In this document: positions 10,769 to 21,811 of the stretch, piece by piece
Layout of the letters: each line of letters opens with the position of its first letter
How positions within the stretch are numbered: the stretch's first letter is position 1
Source of the DNA: Zea mays
Lineage: Eukaryota; Streptophyta; Magnoliopsida; Poales; Poaceae
DNA length: 64,000 nucleotides
Reading direction: 5' to 3'
Assembly (NCBI RefSeq): GCF_902167145.1
Contig: NC_050100.1
Span: 217,242,081-217,306,080, forward strand
Position numbers and translations under genes: made by a program
Notes under the pieces: generated by a model
What the model saw: only the letters and a program-made list of their open reading frames with translations
What the model was told of the DNA's origin: nothing
Databases searched by the model: none

Positions 10769-12274
10769 ATGGATGACAATAGAAGAAGGGCGATGTATGA
10801 TGGATTCAATAGCGTGACTCTAGGTCACTCAAAGGAATGGGTTAGGGTTGCAAAACAATTCGTGGATCTCGCATTTTCCGGTGGACCTCGTGTGGTGAAG
10901 TGTCTGTGTACCAAGTGTCGGAATTTTAAGTATGTGAGGAAGATCGAAGAACTGGAGCATCACCTTTGCAAGAATGGGTTTATGCCTAACTATCTTGTGT
11001 GGCGCTCACATGGAGAAGTAGAGCAGAATATCACAGAGTCAGAAATAATTGATGATGAGGAGGAGGATCGGATGGATGACTTGGTGGCTGATATTAGTAG
11101 AGAGTATCCAACATTGGCCTCAGAACAGGATACACCAAATGAAGTGCAGGAGTTTTACAAGCTTCTTCACGCGTCAGAGGAAAAAGTGCATGACGACACC
11201 ACTGTGACTGTGTTGCAGGTGGTTACACGTCTTATGGCAATGAAGGCAAAGTATAACTTCTCGAATAATTGCTATAACGATATAATCAATCTGATTATTG
11301 ATCTCATCCCATCGAACCATAAGATGCCAAAAGACTTATACCAATCTAAAAAGATTGTGTCCGGTCTTGGGATGAAGTATAAGAAGATTGATGTGTGCGA
11401 AGATAATTGCATGTTGTTCTGGAAGGAATATGAAGCGAGCACCCATTGTCAGAAATGCGGTAAATCAAGATATGCGGAGGTACTAAAAGAGGATGGAGCT
11501 ACTTTTGCTACAAAAGTGGCAGTTAAACAACTTCGATATATGCCCATCACTCCAAGGCTTAAACGTCTGTTTTTAACCCCAGAAACTGCGAAGCTAATGT
11601 TGTGGCATAAGGAAGGAGAACGTGAGATCCAAGACCTAGACATTATGATGCATCCATCAGATGGCGATGCTTGGAAGGCTCTGGATCGTTTTGACCCAGA
11701 ATTTGGAAGAGACGCTAGGAGTGTTCGTCTAGGCTTGTCCACTGATGGTTTCACTCCTTATGACAACAGTTCAACTTCATACTCTTGTTGGCCGGTTTTC
11801 ATCATGCCCTACAACCCCCCTCCCAACAAATGCATGAAAGAAGGGTTCATATTTCTTGCCCTTATTATTCCAGGGCCTAAACATCCTGGAAAGAAGATCA
11901 ATGTATTCATGCAACCGTTGATTGAAGAGTTCAAAGAGCTATGGGTAGGGGTAAAGGCTTATGATGGTCATCTAAAACGTGAATTTACCTTACGTGCGGC
12001 ATATTTGTGGTCAATTCATGATTTGCCTGCATATGGTATTTGGTCTGGCTGGTGTGTTCACGGTCGACTGTGTTGTCCCATATGCATGGGGGACACACAA
12101 GCATATCGTTTGGAGCATGGTAAAAAGGTCTCATTCTTTGATTGTCATCGACGGTTTCTTCCATCCAATCATCTGTTTCGAAATGATACGAAGTCATTTA
12201 GAAGAGGCATAAAAGTTAAAGACGGTCCACCAAAACGTTTAAACAACTTCCTGAAGGGCAGGAACAGATCCTAA
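10769..12274 (+). pseudogene. Truncated CACTA transposase (TNP2-like)
   Basis: About 501 residues from the ATG at 10769; an earlier in-frame start exists but falls within tandem repeats. Residues 1-80 form the transposase-associated domain (K-E-W motif, C-x2-C pair in CLCTKCRNF, and HHLCKNGF). Around residue 320 comes GLSTDGFTPY, then WPVFIMPYNPPP and CPICMGDTQ, all typical of the Transposase_21 (TNP2) family. The family protein normally continues several hundred residues beyond PPKRL, so the final catalytic part is missing. The frame runs into unrelated sequence and stops. A captured lipase fragment lies just downstream in the opposite strand. Confidence 0.8.
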
Positions 12275-12506
12275 CAATGAAAGTCTCCATCCACACTGCA
12301 GAATGTAGGCACTCTTTTTTTAAGATCGAATTTAAACTTCTTCCGGGCACCACCTTATACGCTTCTGAAGCTTGATCGTGTATCTATTTAGAGCGCATAT
12401 GGCATAGGCCAGCCAATATTAAATATGGATATGCAGATGATAAGCTGCTGGAGATAGTATTGTTGCCAGCTTCCTTTGAATAAAACTATACTCCTCAGTG
12501 CAGTAC
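12275..12506. other. Junction between transposase remnant and captured lipase fragment
   Basis: No coding signal is clear. On the minus strand the sequence after the lipase exon does not continue with the next conserved lipase exon. Confidence 0.3.
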
Positions 12507-13961
12507 CTGGCCCAAATGCAATACAAGTGGATGATGCCAGCTTCTCATTCTCGCGAAGGATGTATGTTAGTATTGTTGCAATCCCAGCTCCCATTTAATG
12601 TCCAATGATCTAAACAAAATAAGTAAAATGAAGGAAGGATCAGATACAAGACATAAATATTTAACATCATATACTGTCTGTGATAAAAGTTAGATATAAA
12701 GAAATATGGGGCTAGATAGAAGTCCCTCCCAAGACAAGAAATCATCTAAGATGAAAAACAAGTAAAGCAAAACAAATGCAAATAGCGTCCTTTAGCTTCT
12801 AAACATGAACATTTGAGTAGACATGCATTGCTTAGCTAACAAAAATCACTGAAATCGCAAAAAAAAATATGAAAGTCAATGAAGAAATGAGGTCCAACAT
12901 TAGTAAGTTGTTCAGCATTAGTTTCATATTATTCTCCTTACAATTTTACATTCATGAGTGTAGTCCACTTATTCTCTCTACTCATGGTAGTCATAACTTT
13001 AAGCTTGTACCTCAGTACTTAGACAATCTATTTTCTTCAGATTCCCGCTCAGCCCTAGAGAATCCTAAAGTCCATTGCTGATACTTTACTGCAAGAGTGT
13101 TTCAAAGTTCATTTGCTTTGGCTTGAAGAAAGGAAAAAACCTATTTGCCATTTCCACTTTAAAAGATACTTGCAGTTCCACTTGCTTTAGCATTCACAAC
13201 TTATGTTGATTTTTGTGCAATTTAATAGGCAGACAGGTAAGCATCAATATGAGTTACAGAACTGTAGTTCAATACAGAAGCACAAAATCTAAAAGAATAG
13301 AGCATAGAAAACTCATCAATATATAATACCATGAGTTTTTGACAATAACATCAAAAGATCACCTGGAGATACTCGGCAAGAGCTGAAAGAAATTACCTTA
13401 ACCTCATATTCTGGGAATTGCTCGATTGCTTTACTCAGGCAAGGAATGGCTTGTTTTGCAATCCATCGAGCTGCTACAACCATTCCACAGTGAGCGTAAC
13501 CCAACACTAGGTTGGAGACACGACCTTCCTGGACCACAACGTGATGAAATGGAACCTCTGCGCCAGTTGCTGCTGTCAACCGCTCCTTAACACTGATAGC
13601 CCCCCTAATGAAAAGGAGAAAGCATTGGCTACTTCTGTCACAGACAATTGTGAAGGCAGGCTTCAGGATCTGTATGATAGAACAGGATATCGTCCAGTTA
13701 CTCCTGATTTATTATCAGTAGTGGAATGAACAGAAAAATATCGGCCCGCGACAAGTTCGGGATGTTGAGTCTCAACACATAATTGACAACAGAGAGTTAA
13801 CTGATACTTACGCACCCTCGCCTTAGATTTCTTTATAAGAACATCATTCTGGCCATAACCACCATAGTCCAAAAACACGCTGTATGGCTTCTTCGAGAAA
13901 TACATGCATTGCTTCAGATATCTGAGCAGCAAAATCAGCTCCTGCCTAACCTCAGGCCCAT
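12507..13961 (-). pseudogene. Captured fragment of a plant class 3 lipase gene (three exons)
   Basis: Three minus-strand exons match the plant class 3 lipase group with an N-terminal diacylglycerol-lipase-like region. Exon 13812-13961 reads DGPEVRQELILLLRYLKQC with FSKKPY and GGYGQNDVLIKKSKA. Exon 13397-13670 reads LKPAFTIV, CFLLFIRGAISVKERLTAAT, and NLVLGYAHCGMVVAARWIAK. Exon 12507-12609 reads MGAGIATILTYILRENEK and STCIAFGPG. Introns with GT/AG borders remain, so this was copied as DNA. In the last exon the nucleophile elbow, normally G-H-S-x-G, reads G-H-stop-M-G: the serine codon is TAA. The downstream half of the gene is absent. It cannot encode an active lipase. Confidence 0.75.
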
Positions 13962-13989
13962 CTGCGATAATAATCCAGCAGCTTATCAT

Positions 13990-14508
13990 CCAGCAGCTTA
14001 TTCCAATTTATATTATATTTGTATAAAAAACCATCATTCGCATTAGAGCAAGCATCTGCGATAATAATTCCTACTTAATTACCAAACCTACTCACATTCT
14101 GTTCAGTTAATAATTAATCCGTTGCAGGCACAGGGAGTTGAAGGTTGAACGGGTAAGGCACGTGCCGTTTCTGCGATCAAATCCCCTGAACCCGTCTTTG
14201 TTGCGAGTTATGTTATGTTTTTGTACAGGTCTATTACCTTTTTTTATTTGAGTGGTACTGAGATAAGGACTTGTCCCACAGCCGGAAGCATTTGCACTGC
14301 GATAGCTCTCTTGCTGCGCGACATGGAAACGAATCGATCGAGCTCGTAAAAACCAATCAGTTCAACCATGTGTTTCATTTCACTTTTTTCAGACATCATA
14401 GCTTCAGAGAGAAGATATATATATACCTAAACCTAGTGACAAGGCCATCAGCATCTATGCATCAGTGAATTACCTAAACCTAGTGACTCAAGCTTATTGT
14501 TTTTGCAG
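13990..14508. other. Non-coding interval inside the CACTA element
   Basis: AT-rich sequence with a possible acceptor (GTTGCAG) near 14136 but no extended frame. The last 45 bp form the intron acceptor region of the next gene. Confidence 0.3.
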
Positions 14509-15502
14509 ATGTATAGTGCTCAGATGGGATCTCCAATGGGACCCCAGTTCACCCGTCCGTCACAATCTGGACAGACCCCAAACACCAACGAAACACAGGT
14601 ATAGTTTTGTAGTATATTTACTTTCATTTACAATTATAATCATGCATCGTTTTATTTGGTTATAGGGTTCTGAGACCGGACAAGGAAACCCACAGATGGA
14701 CATTCAGTGGTCGATGCCTCCTAGAGGACAGATTCTTCCTCCTCCACAACCAGGTATGGGATATTGGCCACCACCACCATGGGGATATCCTACACATCCA
14801 ATGGGGCCTTGGGGACGCCCCCCATGGCCAACACAGCCACTTCCGTCACATGCGGTACGTTCCTGAATTTCAATGCTAGTTGATTTCCTCCTAATTAAAT
14901 AAACTAAGTCTAGATTGGTTTTATCGTCTAGCTTTAGTCACTATCAAAGGGGGGCCACAGTGCACCATTTTCACCTACCTGGGCTAGTTCTCAATTCTCA
15001 CCTACCTGAGCTCTTCTGAAATCAAACTACAGATTCAGTGTCTATGAACCTATTTAATTGAGATAGTGACTATGAACCTATCTGAAATCAAACTACAGAT
15101 TTAGCAGATCTGAAGCCCAGTAGCTCATTCCCTGTTCTTTATTGTTCTTGGATGCCGCTGTGCGATAGATTAGGCGATTTAAAATTGCCAAGAATTTAGT
15201 GGTCCTGGGCAGAAGAATCCTGGGCAGCAGGACTGGCACTTGAGCGGCCTGTAGGGCATGTTCTTGGTGTACATGTGATTTAATGCTTTCCTATATTTAT
15301 TTAGAAAAGGACGCTATGTTTATCATGCTTTCCTATATCTTGGTGTACATGTGATTTAATGCCAGTTGTATATTTATGAGAATTTTGGTTTATTTTGTAG
15401 GATTCCGGCTCTCATCAAGTGACTCCTCCCCCTCACGCTGACTTTGCGGACAGATGTCTCAATTCTAGTGGTGGAGCTACGAACAACAATCTGATGTCCT
15501 GA
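14509..15502 (+). CDS. 3' exons of the second CACTA gene (proline/methionine-rich tail)
   Basis: Three exons, 14509-14598, 14666-14854 and 15401-15502, have good acceptors (TTTTGCAG, GGTTATAG, TTTTGTAG) and donors (GTATAG, GTACGT). All are phase 0 and read through to a TGA at 15500-15502. The joined tail is rich in P, W, M and G, for example PPPPWGYPTHPMGPWGRPPW. In CACTA elements a second gene downstream of the transposase encodes the regulatory, DNA-binding subunit, and a low-complexity C-terminus fits that place. The true 5' exons were not found, so the ATG at 14509 may be internal. Confidence 0.55.
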
Positions 15503-15554
15503 TCGAGAGCGATGGAGCTAATGTTTGAACTTGTGAACTAAAAATGACAACTAT

Positions 15555-15695
15555 GGATATGAACCTATGTATTTGGACTTGTGTGAATTTGTGAACTTAT
15601 GTATTTGGACTTGTGTGAATTTGTGAACTTATGTATTTGGACTTGTGTGAATTTGTGAACTTATGTATATTTGGACTTGTATGAATTTGTGATAT
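15555..15695 (+). repeat. 30-bp tandem repeat after the second CACTA gene
   Basis: About four units of GAACTTATGTATTTGGACTT plus GTGTGAATTT. They lie just after the stop codon, where similar repeats are common in grass CACTA elements. Confidence 0.8.
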
Positions 15696-15807
15696 GTATA
15701 TATATCCCTGTGTTTGAAAATTGTATTGTATGTGATATTCTGTGTTGCATGTGTTATTATGTGTGTCTAATTTATCATTTCTGTATTTTTTATTTTTTTC
15801 TGGAAAA

Positions 15808-16237
15808 GAGTTAAGAACGTGGGTACCCACGTTCTTAAGGTTAAGAACGTGGGTACCGTCGAACTTAATGGGCAGCCCGCGCCGACTCGCGCAGGACACA
15901 TAAGTTCGACGGCCACCTGTACCCACGTTCTTAAAGTTAAGAACGTGGGTGCCGTCGAACTTACGGGACACAATTCGACGGTCCCCGTCGAACTTAAAAA
16001 CCCACGTTCTTAACGTTAAGTTCGACGGTACCCACGTTCTTAAAGTTAAGTTCGACGGTACCCACGTTCTTAACGTTAAGAACGTGGGGGCCGTCGAACT
16101 TACTTCTTTAAGTTCGTCAAAAAAACGCCGTCGGCTATGAACGTGGGTAAACCCACGTTCTTATGTTAAGTTCGACGGCCTATTACATTAAGTTCGACGG
16201 TTTTTCACCCACGTTCTTTAACCAGTTTCTTGTAGTT
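15808..16237. repeat. Right subterminal repeat array of the CACTA element
   Basis: Dense inverted and direct copies of AAGAACGTGGGTACC and AAGTTCGACGG, ending at CAGTTTCTTGTAG (16223-16235). Confidence 0.85.
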
Positions 16238-16264
16238 CGACGGCCTATTACATTATGTTAACCA
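16236..16264. other. Filler DNA at the CACTA/duplication junction
   Basis: The sequence TTCGACGGCCTATTACATTA after the terminal repeat repeats the subterminal stretch at about 16171-16190. The retrotransposon duplication then starts at 16265. This looks like template-switch filler. Confidence 0.65.
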
Positions 16265-18048
16265 ATTATGTGCTATGTTTTCCATGCAAACATAAAAGAA
16301 TGCAAAAACAATAGCAAGTCGAAACTATGTGAATTATAAATGTGAATAAAATATAATTCACTAACTAGTCTGTATTTTCATAAAAATATAGACGTATGTA
16401 CAATTACATATATCAGCAGTAGCCTAAATATTCAAATTTAGACGCACTAATACTGATCTAGATAGTAATTATGTACAAATACAGAGTCATATGTCTGAAA
16501 TTGCAGAAAATAAAAACTGAAATTGAGAAAATTGTAGACCCAATCTGTCCAGTCAAACCAAGGTGGCCCATGAGGCCCATCTAGGTGAGGTCATAAGGGT
16601 CAGTTATGAAACCCTAACAAGCCATCCCGGCCAGGCGCCGGCGGCGGCCAGCCCCAGCCTCTGCGCGCCACCTTTACCCGGTCCGGCAACGCCCCGTCAG
16701 GCCGCAGCCGCTCCTTAGCGCAGGGGCGGGGCTCAGTGGCGCGAGCGCGGACACAATCCAGCAGCCCCGGTGGCCTTGGCGGCGCGAGCGCGGATCAGCG
16801 GCTCGCGACCACGGAGGGCGGGTGCAGCAGCCACGACGCAGGCCGGCGGCCCGGCGCACTCGCCGCCTCGGCGGCGCGTAGCCCCGGCCAGTGGGCACGG
16901 GCGCGGCCCCGGCGGCGCGTAGGCCCGACAGCGCACGGTCCCGGCCAACGGGCGCGAGCGCGGCCCCTGGCGGCACCCCGGGCGCGCGTGGGCCTGGCCA
17001 GGCGGGCGGCCTCGGCCCCGGCGGCACGGGGGGCGTCTCCCCGGCGTGCGCGTGTGGGCTGCATCAGCGCGCGGCCCACTCGGCCTCTCAGCGGCTCGGC
17101 GCACGAGGGCGGGCGCAGCCCCTCGGGGCGGGTGCGCGGCACCCCCAGCGGCGGTCCGGCTGCTCGGCGTGGGGCCCGCGGAGCCCTTGGCTGCTCGCGG
17201 CCTCGGCGGTCGTTGCGCGGGCGCGGCCCTCCGGCGGGTCGGGGGCAAGGCCCCCCACGGTGCGCAGGCACGGCCTCGCACGACGGCTCGGGCGCGGCCC
17301 CGCACGGCGTCGCGGGCGCGGCTGCGGCCACGGCCCTCTGGCGGCAGCCCCGACGCGGTTTCCCATGGCGGCGCGGCCCTAGCGCGCAAACCCGGCGGGC
17401 GAGCAGCCGCCCCTGAGCGCGGGTGCGGTCTTGGCGCGGGATCCGGCCAAGGCGACTGCGGGCCGGTGCGCAGTCCCATGGACAGGCGCTGGCGTCCTGG
17501 CTCGGGCGCATCTTCTCCAGCCCCGGCGCAGGCCCCGACGTCGCGCATATCGGTCAGCCCGACCACAGCTCGGTCGTGTCTCATCGGCTCGTGAGAGTGC
17601 TCAGGCAGAGCGGGTCGGGTGCGCGTCCCTCGTCCAGCACAGCCTCCGACGGCCACGGCACAGGCGCTGCAGCCCCAACGTCGCTGCCCCGACCTCTTGC
17701 AGCGCGGGCGCGCAACTCGACATGACACAGCCACACGCGGGTGGCAGTTCGGCCACGGCATGCTTGTGTGTCGCGGCGGTTGCAGAGGAGAACGGAGGCA
17801 AAAGAACGGTTGCAAACTCCACTACGTATGGAAAATAGATTTTCATCGTATGGAAAATATAGTTGCATTTTACCTTGCATCAATGGGGCTGTAATCCTCT
17901 GCCATACGTTCACGTGATTCTTTTCTTGGGCTCTGTGCCAATTGTTGGCAGACATGATGTTCATGTCGGATAGGGATTCACATCCTCAATTGGAACTTTT
18001 GTTCTGTGATCTCTAGAGCGCAGTGCTGATAACGTGTTGAAGTATACT
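16265..18048. repeat. Right copy of the 1.78-kb direct duplication
   Basis: Near-identical to 6821-8605, including the GC-rich block (16610-17850). This copy joins correctly to the complete 5' LTR at 18035. Confidence 0.9.
18013..18034 (-). promoter_or_regulatory. Primer-binding-site region of the LTR element
   Basis: On the minus strand, directly after the LTR end, the sequence reads CGTTATCAGCACTGCGCTC. The ATCAG core resembles initiator-methionine primer sites (TGGTATCAGAGC) of plant Copia elements, with mismatches. Confidence 0.4.
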
Positions 18049-18206
18049 CAGTGGTAACGAGATTGAGAGAGACAAATGACAGCGATAAGTCTTTATTGCA
18101 GGGGAACATTGGATTATATACAGATTGCAGGGGTACTCCCCAAGGGGTGCGACCCTTGGGTAATAACCATCGGATGGGTTTGATCACATGTGAATGTTTC
18201 GCAACA
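18035..18206 (-). repeat. 5' LTR of the 767-18206 element
   Basis: A 172-bp LTR matching 767-942, followed by the target duplication TATAG at 18207-18211. Confidence 0.85.
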
Positions 18207-18211
18207 TATAG

Positions 18212-19324
18212 CTCGTCGCATCGCATGCACGCCCTCGGCGGCCCACCGATCGCCGAACGAGAACCGACGCATGCGTTTTGCGCAGCACTGACGTCGCAGT
18301 CGGGAACCAGGAGCAGCACACCTGCCCTTCGGCGAGAGTTCCCCGATGCAGAAAGCCAAGTACGCGCACCTGCCGTCGGCGACGAGTAACCCAAAGCTCG
18401 CAAAGAAACCGAGCTCACCAGCAGGCTCGTGGCAATCCCGGTCCTAAAGGCTTTTTGCCCCGGGTTTCAGGGGACGATCTGTGAGATGCCAGCTGCCAAT
18501 TAACGCTACCGAGCTCCGGCTGGACGGATGCGGACCCTCATCAGCTTGGTCGAGAGCAGACACACACACACACATACACTAGCTAGCTAGCTAGCTAGTC
18601 CTGTTGACTTAACTGCAAATCTGCGCCATCGCTGCCGTGATGGGGCCCGAAAGGCACCGATCGCCATTAGTCTCCCGTCCCACACGCCGGTCCTCCGTTC
18701 ACCTCAGACGCCCAACCTGCCTGCATGCCGTAAGCCCGTGAACCGACGGCGCCCGGCCATGTTCAGAGACACTGCTCCAAGGCGCGCCGTCGCATCGCGG
18801 GCGTGACCAAAAAAAAAAACCCAGACGGTGACACCAGCGTTGCGAGAACAGAGAAAACGCCGCGCACAGAGATGGCCTGGCCGGCTGTCCGCCCTAGCCC
18901 CTGCCCCCGTCCCTCCTGGATGCAAAGGGAGCCGAGACGAGACCGACCGCCGGCTCGGGGTACGGGGAAATGATGGGTGGTGCACACGTCGGTACGAGCG
19001 GGCCTAGGCAGCTCGCCGGCTACAGAGGGGTCGTGTCGTCCGTGTCGGAATGTTGTCCCGCCGCGGTTGCTCGCGACGCAGTCGCAGCTGTTCTTCGGAT
19101 GGCACACGGTTGGTTGATGGATGCGTGATGAATATCGGTGCGGTGGTGGCGTGCCGAACTGGCGAGAGCAGCTCCGGGCTCCGGCCCGCCCGGCGCCCGG
19201 CCAGGCGGTTAACGTCGAAAACCTCGGCCCAGTTGCGACCAGACAGTTCGCCGGCGCGCTCACTGTCCGTGTGTGAAGATGCTGCTAGCCTGCTACGCTA
19301 CAGCGAGTGGCCGTCCTGATAAAT
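18212..19324. other. Intergenic sequence with microsatellites
   Basis: GC-rich DNA with an (AC)n run at about 18560-18575 and an (AGCT)n run at 18580-18598. It continues the host DNA interrupted by the retrotransposon, so it was originally upstream of the leftmost gene. Open frames here show no recognizable domain. Confidence 0.5.
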
Positions 19325-20610
19325 CAGGGGCCCGGTACAATATTTGAAATAGGGGCCCTTGTTATTATAATATATATAAATACATGTTGCTATTAAACAC
19401 TCAAAAACACATAAAAAATTATTCATCACAAGAAAACATACATAATATGTTGTTACCTTAAAATTGTCTTCTAACATGTCTCGAACCGAAGTCATTGATG
19501 GTAGCATTAATCTCAATTTCATCCAATAATATTTTCTCGATACATAAAATAGCCAAACCGTTTAGTCTTTCTTGAGACATTTTAGATCTCAAATAATTCT
19601 TCGGCGGCTTCAAACTTTGAAAAAGCTTCTTTCAGCAGATGCAACGGACACATGCACGGTAAATAAAAGTCGATAAGCAATAGAAATATTAGGATTTAAA
19701 TCCACTTCTCTAACATACTCAAAAATATCCATGGCAGACATTGTTTTATCTGACATAGTCAACTGCAAAACACTAAGCTCTGAAATTAGATCATTTAGGT
19801 CAACATCAGATGAGCCATCAAAAGAGAATGTTTTTTGCAAATTTGGTGCAATATTCTCTTAGCTCAATAGTATCCAATGACTTCAAGGTTGTGGATTCCA
19901 TAAAAATCCAAATATGTCTTTCAATGATTGGAGTTCTTCAAAACTACTTTTTAATGAACTAATTGCAATATCAACCATGGCCAAAAAATAATTAATTTCA
20001 AAAGCTTTTTTAGCTTCAAGATTTGCTTCCTCACAATCAATTTCATCGTATTGTTTCTTCCTCTTAGCTTGATGTTTCATTGGAAGTGATGGCCCTACAC
20101 CCAATTCGGAAGCAAACTCTTTGCCAATGATCAAACTAGAAGCAAATCCATTATTTCTATAGTATCTTATATTCTCATTAGGTAGCATCAATGCACATTG
20201 GTCCCTTCTCTACTAATATATCCCTTGACTTGTTATCAAGATTATCCTAATTTCTTGATCATAGATATCCTCAATAAAAACAGGTTGTTCATCAACAATG
20301 ACATTTTCTGTAGGAGGTAAATTAACCATAGGCTCTTGATCATTCACATTGTTATCATTCATGTTGGTGTCAACATTTTCTTCTGGTGTAGAGCTCTGAT
20401 CTTCTGGGCTATTATCATGTTGTTCCTCCATAGGAACTATAGCCATCTTATTTTGGTTCCTTGAAGTTATTGGATTACTAGAAAAAAAAATTATCCAAGG
20501 CTCCTCTCTGTGTTTCTATAAACTTATCTACTCGTTTCTTCTTCTTCCTTTTCTCGGAACCAGATGGATACTTTCTAGATGACATGACTGTACGCTGAAA
20601 TTAAAAAAAA
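19325..20610 (-). mobile_element. Deleted hAT transposon relic
   Basis: The left end begins CAGGGGCCCGGTACAATA, a typical hAT-like terminus after an AT-rich site. The matching right terminus was not found, so the right border is approximate. The element holds the N-terminal and C-terminal ends of a TTF-zinc-finger-type hAT transposase, but the middle is gone. Confidence 0.55.
19500..20585 (-). pseudogene. hAT transposase pseudogene (zf-TTF type), internally deleted
   Basis: The start at 20585 reads MSSRKYPSGSEKRKKKKRVD. The frame breaks at a run of T residues (nine A on the plus strand near 20482) and continues as MAIVPMEEQHDN. Around 20200 it jumps to the C-terminal part: NNGFASSLIIGKEFASELG, INYFLAMVDIAISSLK and FGFLW. 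It then reads MSAMDIFEYVREVD and SIAYRLLFTVHVSVASAERS, which is the hAT dimerization region. The zinc finger and catalytic core are missing, so it is inactive. Confidence 0.75.
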
Positions 20611-21811
20611 CACCGTATAGATGAGCACGATATGCCTACCTCCTCGCGACAGGTACACCCTAAACCCAAACGAATCTGTTTGCAGGAATGATGCTGCTGA
20701 CCAAGAAGAAGGAAACAGGACATGTGCTAGCTAGGGTCAAAGAAAAAATAGGCAACCATATAGATGAGCACGACGAAGGTGCAGACCAAACCAGAAACGA
20801 AGCCGCAGCTGCTTATTAGCTGGAGCCGAACGCCACCGAGCCGATAGCTATAGGCAGCCGCAGCTCCTTTGTTTCCCAATCGTTGATGGATGGCCACAAG
20901 TGCACTGCAGGCTGCAGCCTGCAGCAGCGCTGCAGCGGCACTTTACATCCAGGGTCAATCGCAGAACTTTCTGGAGACGCCCAACTTGAGGGGGGATCCG
21001 ACGTGGAATTGAGACAGCATGTGCCTGGAGCAGTGTAGTGGAGTAGTAGAATGGAACAAGCGTCAAAACACTTCATAATTCACAGATCTGCACGTATTGC
21101 TACCTCCTCGCGACACGTACACCTCGTCGCTCTTGGGGCCACTGTTCTCCCGTTTTGTCTGTTCCGCCGCCCAGTGCCGCCGGAGCCGCTGCCCTGCACT
21201 CCTCAAACCGCACACCTGGCAGTGGCACCGTGCTTGGTCGCCGTTACGCGTGAGAGCGTCGAGGCGGCACGCCGGGACGAGGGCGAGGGCGAGGGCGAGA
21301 GCGAGCAAGTGGTGCCGGTGGGGCGCACGTCGGCTTGGGGACCCTGGACCCGGACCCCACGGCCAACGACAAGTGGTCCGTGCATGCGCGCTGACGGCGA
21401 CGCGTGCGGGGACGAGTCCCTCTCGCGGGTTGTTTACCAGGTCCGCGCGAGCTGGCCCTTGGCCTTTGCTTGCCGTCTCGAGCGGCTACTGGCCCACTAG
21501 ACAACTGGCAGAGTACAGTCAGTAGCCGAGTAGCGGCGCAGCTCGCGTGGACTGACTAGGCCTACATACTGCGTCGATGTAAGCGGGTATTTTAGATGGA
21601 TTTAAGAAATAAATTTATTTTGGTGGATTGTGATGGATTTTAATTGTGAATGGATTGGATTGGGTGGATTTATTTTATATCGTGTGTTAAAATGGTTGAT
21701 ACCCATGGGTATAGATGGATTTACATAGGCGTGGGTTTCCATGGGTCTTCATCATCCATAGACCGTAGAACTGTATTCGAGTCGACTCCCAACTTAGTTC
21801 CAAGTCTCAAC
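20611..21811. other. Intergenic region, gene not recognized
   Basis: A unit containing CTACCTCCTCGCGACA and GTACACC occurs at about 20633-20658 and again at about 21100-21123, and ATAGATGAGCACGA occurs at 20617 and 20760. GC-rich frames at 21050-21520 lack domains. Confidence 0.4.

Larger units (their letters stand above)
8606..16237 (+). mobile_element. CACTA (En/Spm-type) DNA transposon carrying host gene fragments
   Basis: The ends hold the inverted repeat CTACAAGAAACTG (8608-8620) and its complement (16223-16235), the core of CACTA termini. Both ends have subterminal arrays of AAGAACGTGGGTACC and GTTCGACGG motifs. Inside are a transposase with TNP2-family domains (10769-12274), three clean 3' exons of a second gene (14509-15502), and antisense fragments of host genes. 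The terminal CA of a standard CACTA end is not recognizable at either side, and no 3-bp target duplication is present. The truncated transposase makes it probably non-autonomous. Confidence 0.85.
767..18206 (-). mobile_element. Non-autonomous-looking Copia-like LTR retrotransposon with nested insertions
   Basis: The two ends are direct repeats (767-942 and 18035-18206) that begin TGTTGAAG and end CGCAACA. They are flanked by the 5-bp duplication TATAG at 762-766 and 18207-18211. A purine tract (minus strand AAGGGGGAG) abuts the left LTR, so the element reads right to left. The interior has no long ORF. Only decayed Copia RNase H remnants (near 1610-1807 and 2290-2650) are visible. By eye the LTRs differ by one substitution and three small indels, so the insertion is young even though the interior is decayed. 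That combination suggests a non-autonomous family moved in trans. Later insertions are a MITE (1253-1573) and a CACTA element (8606-16237). Confidence 0.85.

Noticed and set aside
16674..17815. Long frames in the second GC-rich block
   Set aside because: A copy of the 7170-8372 region, with the same reasoning; small indels change the frames between copies.
18763..19263. A 166-codon minus-strand frame in intergenic DNA
   Set aside because: No recognizable domain or promoter, and composition typical of GC-rich non-coding DNA.
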